64,000 nt of DNA from Microbotryum silenes-acaulis (Eukaryota; Basidiomycota; Microbotryomycetes; Microbotryales; Microbotryaceae): the NCBI GenBank assembly GCA_003665825.1, contig QPFY01000010.1:62001-126000 (forward strand), written 5' to 3'. Each line of letters begins with the position of its first letter. Positions within the stretch are counted from its first letter, which is position 1. The translations under genes and the position numbers were made by a program. Shown here piece after piece: positions 20,508 through 32,157 of this stretch. Below the pieces are notes generated by a model, which was not told the DNA's origin, searched no databases, and saw nothing but the letters and a program-made list of their open reading frames with translations.

Positions 20508-23500
20508 ATGGAGTTTGCTAATGGGTTCGAAGAGATCGAGGTGAGGACGCGTCCGACAACGCACAGCCCAAGCAAGGACCACAAGGAGGAAGTCGAAGTC
20601 GGCACGCCGTCCAACTTGGGCGGTGCTACTGCTGGGGCCTCGATGATTCATCAGTCGTCGGCCACCCAGCCTACCGCTTTGACTACTGGAGTCGTCGATC
20701 TCACCGAATCACCACCCTCGACCACCCTCCTTGATGACTCGTGGGCTTGGTCCGACATGGCAGCGTCTGCTCCCGAAGCAGCGCCATCGTCAGCAGCGCC
20801 ATTCCGAGCCCGAAACGCTATGACGACCGCGACGAGCACTCTCGTCAGTGGCGTATCAAGCATGTTATCCGGACCATTGGCGGGAGGTCGTTTCGGTGGC
20901 GATACCAGGTACAACAAACCAACACCGCCACCCTTGATCGTGTCCAGCAAGCCTCTACAGCCGCCGGGATCTAGCTCCAACTCGAACCCGTCAGCATCGC
21001 ATTCGGCGATGGACTCGGACTCGGACTCGGCTCGGACCGCTGCAGTCACATTTGGCGCTTCCTCGACTGCGTTTGCAACCACACCCGCCTCACCCTTTGT
21101 ATCCACTCCGTCAACCTCGAGTGCTGCGAATCCCGCCCTTGGCTTTGGCTCGTTCGCGAATCCGCATCCGACGCGCTCGTTGACGCTGCCCTCGTCATTC
21201 TCCCCGACCGTCAGCTCCACGAGCCAGGCCTCGCCCATGCTCGCTTCCTTCGCCCAGGTTAGATCCCAGTCCCCCGCGGCGGACAACAGTGGTGCATTCA
21301 ATTCGGCAGCGCTCGCATCCACCTCGACGAAACCGATTGTTTTCGCCTCTCAGCTGCTACCGGGACATGCCACGTCCGCGTTCCGCAGTCCGGCCCTAGC
21401 GAAGGCCGCGTCGGCCCACCCGACCCCTGTCGCCGGCCCGTCCGGCTCAAGATCGCTGCCGGGCTCGATCCCAAAACGACAAGGGAGTACGGAAAAGAAT
21501 GGCTTAGGTTCCAATTCAAGACAGAGTTCGCCCGACCCTTTGCAGGCCTACTATCGCATGCAAGCCGCCTCGGTTGCTGCAGCTCGCAAGTCGGCGAGCG
21601 ACAACAGGCCGACGCCGACTGGCCGAAGTGGCACCTATCCGGGCTCGAGCCGACCTTTCGTACCCTTGACTGCACCACACTCGAGCTCATCTCTGAATCC
21701 GAACGCGGGGGCAGGCATCGACCATCCTCAGCAATCTCGCAACGGGAAAGCTGTCGCAAACTCGGCGGTGGTTTCGAAGTCGACTTCGGGCTCGAATACC
21801 ATGATCGATCTCACCGAGGACGACATTCCCAGTGATCCCGACGAGATGATTATCGATGATCACCCCATCTGCATCGGACAAATTACCAGCCTCGCCCTGA
21901 TACTCTACCCCATCCCCGAACTGCAACCACCTGCCGCCGCGCTCGATGACAAAGGTCGGCCCGTACCCGCGGCCCAGCAGCTTCCTTTCGCCCAACAACC
22001 TCCCCCACCTCTGGCCGTCTACATCTACCGCGGGGACGCGCAACAAGGGCACGAGACCCTTCGACTGGTCTCGTCGAAGCGGAAAGAAACTTTTGGTGTG
22101 GTCGAGCACAGGGTCGCTGACGTCATTGGGCCGCTGCTCGGGAATGGGTGGTCGGGCGCGGGCATCACGCCCGAGTCGCGAGGCAAGATCTGGTGTGAGG
22201 CCCACGTGATGCGAAAAGCCGAGCGGAGTGTGAGTAGCCTTCACTCCCATCAAGCCACTATGATTTAACAAATTCTTTAATGCTGACTCTCCCGATTGAT
22301 GACTGCAGCCGACTCTGCTCCCCTTGGTACTGCTGCTCTTCGCCCGACCTTTAGATGTGCCAGCGATCTCATCCACACTCGAGCGCAACATGGTCTACCT
22401 CGAACACCCCTCGGCCTACAATCCCGCCCTTCACAGTGGAGCCCGATATTCGAATCCCCACAACCCAGCAGCAGGACAAGCGTCCGAACGCCGACGACAC
22501 GATTTTCAAGCCGGGATCTATGGTCTGTCGGGACTGGGCGCGACACGAGTTGTGAGCCAAAAGGATGAAGCGCGGAGTCAGGTCGACGAGGTGTTCAAGA
22601 GTTTGAAGAGTGTTATGGAGCTCGACGAGGTAGAACCTCGTAAGTTTGGCTTTACAGGTGACCCAACTCTTCGGACTGTGGCTGACGTGTGTGACCCTGA
22701 TCTTCACACAGCACCGATGGTCACAACGAAGCTGTATCCGCATCAAAAACAAGCTCTATCATTCCTGCTCGATCGCGAACGCATTCATGAGGTTCCCGAA
22801 AAGGACGAGCGAGGCAAACCCACGATCCTCTCGCTTTGGTCGAGGGAGAGTAATCCTTACGGTCAACCCGTTGGTTGGAAAAGCGTGGTCGCTGATCTCA
22901 GAATCTCAGGACCCGAACCGCCTCCGCAAACTCGAGGAGCGATTCTGGCCGACGACATGGGCTTGGGGAAAACGATTGCGATCATCGCTTTGGTCGCCAC
23001 GACGCTCGATGATGCTCGAAAGTGGTACACGGCCCCCGTTGATCGTGAGAACCGAGACGCTCGTGTCGATTCCTTGGTCACCAAAGCGGCTGCTCCGCCG
23101 AAACTCGGGATTGGGGATTTCTCGGGTCGGGCGTACGGCTTCGTCGAGTACGGAAACCCGACCGCGTCGGCCTCGACCGGACGACCACTGAGCAAGAAGA
23201 AGCAAGCGGCTGCGAAGCGCGAGCAGAAGAGGGAGGACGCTATCGCGGCTCGGCATAATCGTCTCGTCACGCGAAGTCGGGCGACTCTGATCGTCTGCCC
23301 CCTCTCGACGGTCCAGAACTGGGAGAGTCAGTTCGAGGAGCACACTGGATACGCTGATGGACGAGTTTATACCGTCACGTCGGGTTTGCCCAAGCTCGAA
23401 TCGGACGAAGAGGATGGGGACAGTGGTGGGGCTACTGATGGATCCGAAGAGTACAAGCCTCGACCCAAGTCCGAGAGGAATGGCAAGAAAGCAGCTCCTG

Positions 23501-25779
23501 CACAGGCAGCGGCAGGGGCAGCGGAGGAACGAGCGATCAAAGTCTACGTCTATCATGGGAACCATAGGATACAGGATCCTATTCGATTAGCAGATTATGA
23601 TGTCGTTGTTACGACCTTTTCGACGCTCGGGACGGAGTACTCAAGGCAGTCGAGAGCGGAGGATGAACGAGAAGCGGAAGCCTCAAGAGAGGGGAGCTCG
23701 GACGACATGCTGGAGGTTTTCGTGTTGGGTCCGAACGGCGAACACGTCGAGACCAGGGCCGGTGATCCGATCGTCAAAGCGGGCAAGCCCACAAAACCCA
23801 AGCGCAAGAGGCGGAAGCCGGAAGGTGATGGCGCGTCACCACTGCAGCAGATCGAATGGTACCGGGTTGTGCTTGATGAAGCGCACATTATCAAGGAGCA
23901 TACGACGATTCAAGCTCGAGCAGCATGTGAACTTGCCACGCCTCGACGGATAGCTTTGTCGGGAACTCCCTTGCAGAATTCGCTCAACGACTTGTTCTCC
24001 CTCGTGCGATTTCTTCGCCTTGAACCCTTCACCGACCGATCGGTATGGAATCAACACATCGGCTCTCTCGCCAAGGTCGGTGATCCCCTCGGTGTCGACC
24101 GCCTCCAACTCATCATGCGCCATCTCGCTCTTCGGCGCACTAAAGAATCCACCGACAAGGACGGTAAACCAATCCTGTCCCTTCCGCCCAACAAATCCGA
24201 CTTGGTCGAGCTGCAATTTGAGCCCGAGGAGCATGCGTTCTATCAGGTCCATCATCAGCGGTACAAGCACGATTTCGCCAAATTGGAAGAAACCGATTCG
24301 GTAATGAAGAATTACTGCTCGATCCTTCAAGAGCTGCTGAGGCTTCGACAGATCTGCGTACACCCTGCTCTCGTGAGGGACTCGGAGGATGCCAAGATTG
24401 GGGGAACGGACGTGGTCGAGTCGATCAAGCAATACGGCATTTCGAGACAACGTGCAATCCCGCTGCTCCTCCTTATGCGGGACGCCGGTGGAGGACAATG
24501 CTCCGAGTGCGGAACAGAGATGCTTCCCGTTGCTGGTTCGAATGACGAACGTGCCGATGAGGTTGAGGATGACTCAAGGATGGAGAAGAAAGCCCCCGCG
24601 AAGAAGAGTCGCAAGACTGCCAAAGCCAGCACTGCATCAGCCGCCGCCTCCGATGCCGAAGACAATGGTGGTGGACCCGCCTCACCGAACGAGCTACGTT
24701 CCGTCGTTACTCGTTGCCAACACTTGTTCTGTCGCCTGTGCTTCATCGACCACATCTACAACGATTGGGCTTCGCCGAAAGCAGGAGATACGGCACCGTG
24801 TAGCGTCTGCAAAGAGGTGCTCAAACCCGTCTTGGACGCAGTTGAAATTGGTGCGACGGAGTTCTTGCGCGCGACGGAGAAGGCTGATAAGGGGGATGTT
24901 AAGCCGACCAAGGGAGGCAAGAAGAGCGCCGCTGACCGAGTGTTTGAACATTCAACAAAGACTTTGTGAGTACCTTCGGTCCTTCAGGTGCGATTTGGAG
25001 CTGCATCTGACGGTCCCGCCCTTGTGCAGTGCTCTGGTCAACGACCTCCGTCCCTTCTCACAAGCCAACCCCGCCTCCGTCAACTTCCGCGGTGATCTCT
25101 ACACAAGCGACGAACCCCGCGAAGGAGAAACCCGCACCATTGGTTTCCAACCTCACAAAGGCGAAGTCGTCAAATCTGTTGTCTTCTCCCAATGGACGAG
25201 CTACCTCGATCGTCTCGGGGATGCTCTTAGTTCCGAACGTATCAAGTACGGTCGTTTGGACGGGAGTATGGATCGCGATGCGAGGTCGAGGGCGATGATG
25301 GCCTTCAAGACGGATCCGGCGTGCGAGGTGCTACTGGTCTCGTTGCGCGCTGGTGGTGTTGGGTAGGTGCTCGCTTTATTCATCCACTATGACGAAGTTG
25401 TTGATGATGACTGACACGGCCGACTTTTCTGGCACAGACTCAATCTAACCGCTGGTCGACGCGTGTACCTTATGGAACCATTTTGGAACCCAGCCGTCGA
25501 AGTGAGCGGTCATTCCATGTATTTGACATCTGAAGCACTGCTGACAAAGTTGTCTCTCCTCCCTCTTGACAGAACCAAGCCGTCGACCGCATCCATCGTC
25601 TCGGACAAACGATGCCCGTCCAAACCGTCCGTTTCGTAATCAAAACGACGATCGAGGAGAACATGCGCAAAATTCAAAAGCGAAAATTGGACTTGGCCAA
25701 CATGAGTGTCAAAAAGACATTGAGCAAGGCCGAGCTTTTGCAGCAGCGCAAGGAGGAGCTGGCGATCTTGATGAGCTAG
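20508..25779 (+). CDS. Rad5/HLTF-type SNF2 translocase with RING finger
   Basis: This is a SWI2/SNF2 DNA-dependent ATPase with an embedded RING E3 domain, as in Rad5/HLTF/Rad16, which act in damage tolerance and chromatin. Exons 20508-22229, 22309-22639, 22712-24965, 25030-25362, 25438-25501 and 25573-25779 give 4911 nt, 1636 residues. A 550-residue Ser/Pro-rich N-terminus holds two SUMO-interaction-like motifs, GVVDLTES and NTMIDLTEDD. Helicase motifs are LADDMGLGKTIAII (I), VLDEAHIIKE (II), ALSGTPLQNSLNDLFSLVRF (III), KSVVFSQWTSYLD (IV), LLVSLRAGGVGLNLT (V) and QAVDRIHRLGQTMPVQTVRF (VI). The RING lies between the lobes: CSECG, then CQHLFCRLC, then CSVC. Its first loop has 68 residues. A HIRAN-like region may precede the ATPase (EAHVMRKAERSPTLLP) but is weak. 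Which of Rad5, HLTF or Uls1 it replaces cannot be settled by eye. Confidence 0.88.
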
Positions 25780-25973
25780 ACGCACGCCTTTGTTATTTGC
25801 TTTTGTCCCTATTCGTTCATTCATCTTCCTCTCAAGAAGAATCGTGTGCCTACTTCCGGTGAGAATATGCAATGTTGATGTTTTTGTCACACACAAGGGT
25901 CCCGAATTAAAGACAGCGTAGGAATTGCAGGGAAAGGACATGCTAGTACAGTAAGGGGAAGTCTTCAAAACGC

Positions 25974-28900
25974 TTAAACGATATCGAGTTTGGTCTTGAG
26001 GTTCTTGATCAGAACCCAATCCTCCTTCGGTCTGTGATAGGTTGGTGAGAAGGAGTAAAGCAGTCAGCGACAGGCACCACGGAACGTTGATTCAGTGGCC
26101 TGCCCAGGAACTCACACTTCCGCCCTGAACAAGTCCTTCAACGTATCGATCGACGTCCGCGAGATCAACGAAATAAGCTCATCGTTCTCATCAAAGTGTC
26201 GACCGTACTGCTTGGCACTCTCGTACGACGCATGCTCTATCTTGACCGCAACTCCACCACCGGCTTCGGACTTCTTGATCACGTCCTTAACCTTGTGGTT
26301 GATCTCGAGCGAGGTGATCTTGCCCAGGCCGATGATTTCCTTTTTCTTCGTTGTCGCGTCCGTTCGCACGACACAGAGCGGTGTCCCGACTCGCAGGGAT
26401 CCTTCGATGATGTCACACCCAACGATGATAGCTGTGGTGAACGGGGGGAAATTTACGCGTCAGTACTGCTTGTTTCGAGGAGGGAGCAGTCAAACATGAG
26501 GCACGCACGATCACGCTTCGCAAAGCAAGCGATAATCTTCAGCCTGCAGGGCCACACCGCTTTCGGTGCCAGATCGGCTCGCTTGGCCTCGAGCATCTGC
26601 GCATTATAAGCCGTGAACGCATCGAACAAATGGTAGATAATATCCGCTTTGAAGACCTTGACGCCGAGTTCGTCGGCGAGTTTCTCCGCCTCTTTGTCGA
26701 CGGGGACATCGAAGCAAAGCATGACGGCGAACTCCTTGTGCTTCTCGAGCATCGTCGACGCACGAACGACATCCTTCTTATGCACAGGACCAATGTTGAT
26801 ACCGCTGACGGGGATCTTGCTGACGCGCAAGAATTCGAGCAAAGCCTCGAGCGAACCGAGCGTCGAGGCCTGGACGCACACACCCTTGCCGGTCTTATCG
26901 ACCGAGTTCATCAAGTCCGTCAGATCGGACATGACCTCTTCCCTCAACTCGTCTTCGTCGTCATCCTCAGTCACGACGAGCAAACGAGAACCGGCGATCG
27001 CCTTTTCGAGATCGGGCGCGACGATCTTGATACCGAGTGAAGCCTTGACCTCCTTGTGGTGGACGTATTGACCCTTGATGCGCAACTCCTTCATGGGCTG
27101 AGGTGTGAGCAACGCTCGCACCTGGGTGACGATTGCACCGTTGAGACCGCACACGACGATCTTGTCCCCTTCCCGCAATACACCATTCGACAAAACGACA
27201 TCAATCGTCGTTCCGAGACCTTCAATGACCTTGACCTCGAGGACCGTGCACTCGAGCGTCGAGATGTACATGAGGCGTTCAGCCATCCTCTCTTGCGTCA
27301 ACTTGATGATGAGCATGAGCATATCCGGCACACCTTCTCCCGTGTGGGCCGAAGTCGGTACGAGCGAAACGACGCGAGCAAAGTCCTTGTTCTTGTAGTA
27401 AGGCAACGAGTTGAGACCTTGTTCGGCAAATGCGAGAATGGTCTTTTGCAATCGATCTTCAAACTCGCGCTTGACGGCGGGGGATTGCGACGCGAGCGAT
27501 TCTTGGAAACCTCCGTTCGGGATCGCCTTCCAGCCGTACAGACGATCGATCTTGTTGAGCGCAACGATGAAAGGGGTTTTGCCTTCTCGGAGCAATCGCA
27601 GCGACTCCAGAGTTTGAGGCTCGAGACCGTGCTGTGATGAAAGGTGAAAGAGATAAAGCCCGTGATTAGCGAGCTGATACGTGCGTATATTCAGCCCCGC
27701 TCCCTACTCACCATGATGTCGACGACCAAGATGGCAATGTTGCACAACGACGAACCACGTGTTCGCAAGTTGGTGAACGACTCGTGACCCGGTGTATCGA
27801 TGACGAGCAAACCGGGAAGCTTGTATTCCTTCAAGTCGTTGTCGCCAAGCACACCGGTCTTGGATCGGATCGCTTCCATCGGGAAGTACGTCGCACCGAT
27901 CTGTTGTGTGATACCACCGGCTTCGCCCTCCTGGACGTTGGTCTGTCGAATCTTATCAAGCAGTTTGGTTTTACCGGTATCGACGTGCCCAAGAATGACA
28001 CAGATTGGACTGCGCATATCGTCCTTGCTCCGCGCTTTGAGAGCATCAGCAGCCTTGGCCAATCGTCGCTCCTTGGCTGCGGCTTTGCGTTCGGCCGCCA
28101 TGCGTTCGGTCGAGGTCATGCCGTTCTCATCCTCGGATGAGTCATCGTCCGTGTCGTGATCAGAGTCATCGTCGTCTGAATCGTCGTCCGAGTCATCCTC
28201 GTCGTCGTCGCCCGAGTCATCCTCGTCGTCGTCTTCGTCGTCGTCCTCCTCCTCAGATGAAGACTCGACGACGGCTGCCTTGCCGCCCTTGGCGGCAGGT
28301 TTGGCAACGGCGGCTCCCTTTGCGGCGGGCGAAGCTTTGGCAACGGCTGCACCTTTCGACGGTGTTGTCGTTGTGGCGGATTTCGGTGCCGCTTTGGCCT
28401 TACCATTCGAAGCTGTGACCGCATGGAGGGAGCAAACAATCAGTAATTGCTCCCGCACGTGTGCAGCGCCACCACGCTCACCTTTTGCAGCTGGTGCAGC
28501 AGCCGGCGCAATTTTCGCCGGTGCGCCCTCCTTCTCCTCGTCCTCCGACGAGCTGGCATCCCAATCGTCCTTGACATCCGCATCGTCACTGGCATCCCAG
28601 TCATCCTTGACGTCATTGTCACTCCCTGCTTCCTTGTTCTCCTCCTCCTTGACGGACTCGACAGGTGCAGCCTCGAGCTTCTCCTCCACCACAGGTTCAG
28701 CGGCAGCTTGTGGGCCCTTCTTGTGGAACGGCTTCTTCTTGCTCCCGTACGAGACCTTGCGCGCCGTTTCGCCATCGTTGCCCTTTTGCAAGCCCGCGAT
28801 GAGCACACCTTCGGTACCGACGAGGGCCTTGAGTCGAGCTTCGGCGGCAGCCTTTTCGGCTTTTTGCTTCGGGGTGAGCAGCTTCCCCTCTTTGCGAAGT

Positions 28901-30284
28901 TGATCCTTCTTGGCCTGTAGAATGTTCTTGAATCAGATACCGGCCCATCAACAATCGATCCAACTCTCTCAATCGAACCGACCTTCTCCTTCTCCTTTTT
29001 CTTGGCCTTCTCCTCAGCGCGCAACCTCTCCTCCTCAGCCGCCTTTCGTTCCTCCTCCTCAATCCTCGCCTGCTCCTCCTCCTCCAGCCTCTTGGCCTCC
29101 TCCTGCGCCGCCTTCTGCGCCTCCATCGCCGCTCGCAATGCAGCCATCTTGGGGTTCAGCTTGGGCGCCGGTGCGGCCTTCTCCACAGCGGGCTTGTCGG
29201 CGGCCTTCTTTTTCTTCTTCTTCTTGTTTTTCGACGCGGCATCACCTCCTGCTTCGTCGCCATCGTCTTCAGCGTCATCATTGGCTGCAGCGGTAGCGGC
29301 AGGGGGTGGGGGTGCGGGAGTGGCTTCGGCGGGGGCACCGGCCGCTGGTGCAGCGTCGCCGGATTGTGCCTTCTTGGCCGCAGCTTGGGCCTTCTTCTTC
29401 GCCTGTGTGAGGGTCAAAAGGAGAGAAGTAAGAGTCAGAGAGTTGAATTCGCGCCGTCCACCAGCCAGGAGAACGGAGAGCCTACCTTCTCCTTTTCCTT
29501 CTTGAGCTTCTCCTTCTCCTTCTTGCTCAAGACTCGGTTCGGCTGATCGTCCTCCTGGTCGTCTCCATCCTCCTCCGCCTCGACCTGAGGACTCTCCTTC
29601 TTCTCCCCATCGTCCAACTTGACCTGCTCGACGGCCTGGATGACAGCCTCTACCTGCCCATCGGCAGCAGTCTCGTCCTCGCTATCCTCGTCCTGCTTCT
29701 TCTGCTGCGCCTTCTTATTCCCCCCCTTCTTCCCCTTCTTACTCTTCTTATCATCCCCAAACTCGGCATCCATCCAATCCTCGGCGTTAACTTCGACCGC
29801 CGCCCTCGGCGCGGCCAAGTCAATTTGTTCCCCCTCCTCATCTTCCTCAACCGGAGCAGCCTTCTTCTTCTTCTTCTCCTTCTTTGACTTTGAGCTCTTC
29901 GCAATGGCTGCCATCAATCCACCTCCATCTTCATCCGAGTCATCTCCGCCCGCTTTGCCGTCGTCGTCGTCGTCGTCGTGTTTGGTATTGAGGGATGCAA
30001 AGGCCGAAGCGGTGGGTCGACGGGAGGGTTCGACGTCAACTTGAGCGTCCGATTCGGCACCGGCTAGGGAAGCGTTCGAGGACGCTTTGGATTCCCTGTG
30101 GTGATTCAATTATTTTTTTGAGCATCAGTCATCCTATTTCGTGATGTTGCACGAGGACAATATGACGCGCGCGGTCGATCGCAATCCGCACCGGCTCCAA
30201 CTCGCATGACACCACTCACCAGTAGGCATCATCGTCCGAATCCTTCTTCCCCTTCTTGCCCTTGGCTCCCTTCTTAGGCGGCAT
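25974..30284 (-). CDS. FUN12: Translation initiation factor eIF5B (Fun12)
   Basis: eIF5B is the GTPase that joins ribosomal subunits at the end of initiation. Exons 30220-30284, 29486-30095, 28983-29402, 28482-28914, 27712-28412, 26509-27631, 26116-26431 and 25974-26031 give 3726 nt, 1241 residues. The N-terminus [14 protein letters not shown] and a long Lys/Glu/Asp-rich region (coiled-coil [19 protein letters not shown]) are typical. G motifs are [18 protein letters not shown] (G1), [12 protein letters not shown] (G2), [10 protein letters not shown] (G3), [11 protein letters not shown] (G4) and SAHTGEG (G5). Domains II to IV follow, with [12 protein letters not shown] at about 28000 and [20 protein letters not shown] across the splice at 26509/26431. 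The end, [10 protein letters not shown], is preceded by the eIF1A-binding helix [17 protein letters not shown] repeat occurs twice in the acidic linker. The gene is convergent with the SNF2-RING gene, with about 190 bases between stops. Confidence 0.96.
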
Positions 30285-30734
30285 TGTTGGAGCGGGAGGA
30301 GCGCGAAGTGGTGGCGGTGGTGCTCGCTCGTCTTCGTCGTCGAGGCAAACGTGTAGGGGGCGGTCACTGATAACTCGAGTCTGGTCCCAGATTAGAAAGA
30401 TAATTGAAGGTAGAGGCTATCGAGTAGAAGCTTTGCAGCGGGCCGGGTGTGGAGGGTGAAAGCAAGAAGCTGATTCATCTCAACAGGCGCGGCGCCGCTC
30501 GTCTCTCCCTTTCGCACTCGGAAGGTCGACAGGCTGCCGGTCTAGCTTTCCACGCTTCGATCGGCTTGGGTCGTATTTCGCCATCAAAACCTTTCCTTGG
30601 GTTTCATTCCAATCAAAACTTTTATCTCGCTTGGAGCGCATCGACCCTTTTTCGCAGCGCCGTTCGCGTTCACGAGCTCCACCTCCGCACCCGCGATTGC
30701 TCATCCCCACCCCAGCATCCAACTAACAAACCTC
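30285..30734. promoter_or_regulatory. Divergent promoter between eIF5B and SET-domain gene
   Basis: About 450 bases separate two divergent start codons. No coding sequence is supported. Pyrimidine-rich sequence precedes the SET gene start. Confidence 0.5.
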
Positions 30735-31756
30735 ATGAATCCCTCCCCTTCCCCCTTTCCTCTCTTTCACATTGCACCGACCCCCAATTCGCACCTCGGC
30801 GCCTTCGCCTCTTCTCCCATCCTCAAAGGCACGACCGTCCTGCTCGACACCCCCTTGTTCACCCTCGACGCGCCGTTCCAAGCCTACCTCTATCAACGCG
30901 TCCAAAGTGGGGCTAGTGGACCTACGCCCATCGAAGGGGAAGAAGAGGAAGAGGGGAATGTTCCTCCGACGCTGGAAGAGTGGTTCGAGAAGCAGATCCA
31001 AAGGTCATTGGTCGACAAGTACGTTATGTATTTTTTCTCATTCTGCCGAGCGAATCCACCGAGGTGTCAAAGTCTTTCCTCTCCCCCAACCTGACATCCC
31101 CTCTTTCAAACCCCTATAGAACTCCCACCGAAATAAACCAGTTTTACGCCCTTTCCAACATGCATCCTTCCCAACCCCGAGCCTACGCCATCTTCCTCAC
31201 CAACGCCGTCTCCTTATCCGAATCCACCACAGGTGGCCTCTTCCCCCTCCTCTCGCGCTTCAACTCCTCGTGTCGACCTAACCTTTCCCGACCGCATTGG
31301 TCTTCGAAAACGCGAACAACGGAATTGATAGCGGTGAGGGATATTGAGGAGGGCGAGGAATTGGTGTGGCCTTATTTGGGTATCCCGTTCGAATTCGATT
31401 CACCCCAAAGTAGGAGGGCGCAATTGAAGCAAATCTTTGGGTTCGATTGCGCTTGTCGAGCTTGTACCGAATGGACACAACCTTCTATCGACAACCACGC
31501 GGACACCACTTTAGCCGAGCCTTCACCCAAACTAAAAGCCTCGGAGGCCCGACTGCGAGAACTCAGGAGGTTGAAGCAAATGATCGATATGGGTGGTGAA
31601 AGAGTGCTGAGGAAGATGCAGCAGATATCCAAGGAGGAAGAGTTGTGGGAGATGAGTGATACATTAGGGTTTGAAGCGAATCGGGTAGCTAGGGGTGAAG
31701 AGAGGAGGGGTTGGGATCACGATAATTTTCATGAGGATGAGGAGAAGAGGAGGTGA
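30735..31756 (+). CDS. SET-domain protein (SMYD/Set5-like lysine methyltransferase family)
   Basis: Exons 30735-31018 and 31120-31756 give 921 nt, 306 residues. The fold order fits a SET domain with post-SET zinc site: FHIAPTPNSHLGAFASSPIL and KGTTVLLDTPLFTL (SET-N), a variable insert with an acidic run, the LLSRFNSSCRPNLSRPHW motif, the ELIAVRDIEEGEELVWPYLG strand with the catalytic-site Tyr, RRAQLKQIFGFDCACRAC (post-SET cysteines), and a helical C-terminal tail. Members of this family methylate histones or other proteins, or are non-enzymatic. The usual NHSC motif reads NSSC here, so the His is replaced by Ser. The MYND finger of SMYD proteins is not visible. The start at 30735 gives the shortest protein covering SET-N. 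Substrate is unknown. Confidence 0.82.
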
Positions 31757-32157
31757 TTCAAGTGGGCGAGATAGGGTTGGCACCTAATGTCAGTAGGACT
31801 AGAAGCATTCCCACAACTGTTGTAACACGAATAACTATTGCATCGTCTCCGTTGTGCTCGCAAGTGATCTTCAGGTCGGCCCGATCTTGACCGGGACCGC
31901 AGTGCACATGCTGTTTGGAGAAGCGGGCCCATTGTAGGGGCCGTTCGAGCTTATGGTTCGATTTATACTCATTCTTTTGACCTAGCGCGAGTGTAGGGTA
32001 AGAAGGAGGGCGAAAGTGTGAGGCGTGAGAGCGGCTGAAAGCTCCCTTCTACCCGGGCCTTCACCCTTCACCGATAGGAGGTCAGGATCCATCTCGCTTA
32101 TACTCGTCAAATCAACTAGTTACAAAAAAATACAATGAAGAGACATGGCTATACAAC
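31757..32157. other. Convergent intergenic region (SET gene and BUD22 3' flanks)
   Basis: About 400 bases between two convergent stop codons hold 3' flanks only. No gene is seen. Confidence 0.5.

Noticed and set aside
27056..27637. 193-codon plus-strand frame over eIF5B
   Set aside because: It is the antisense shadow of the strongly conserved GTPase domain.
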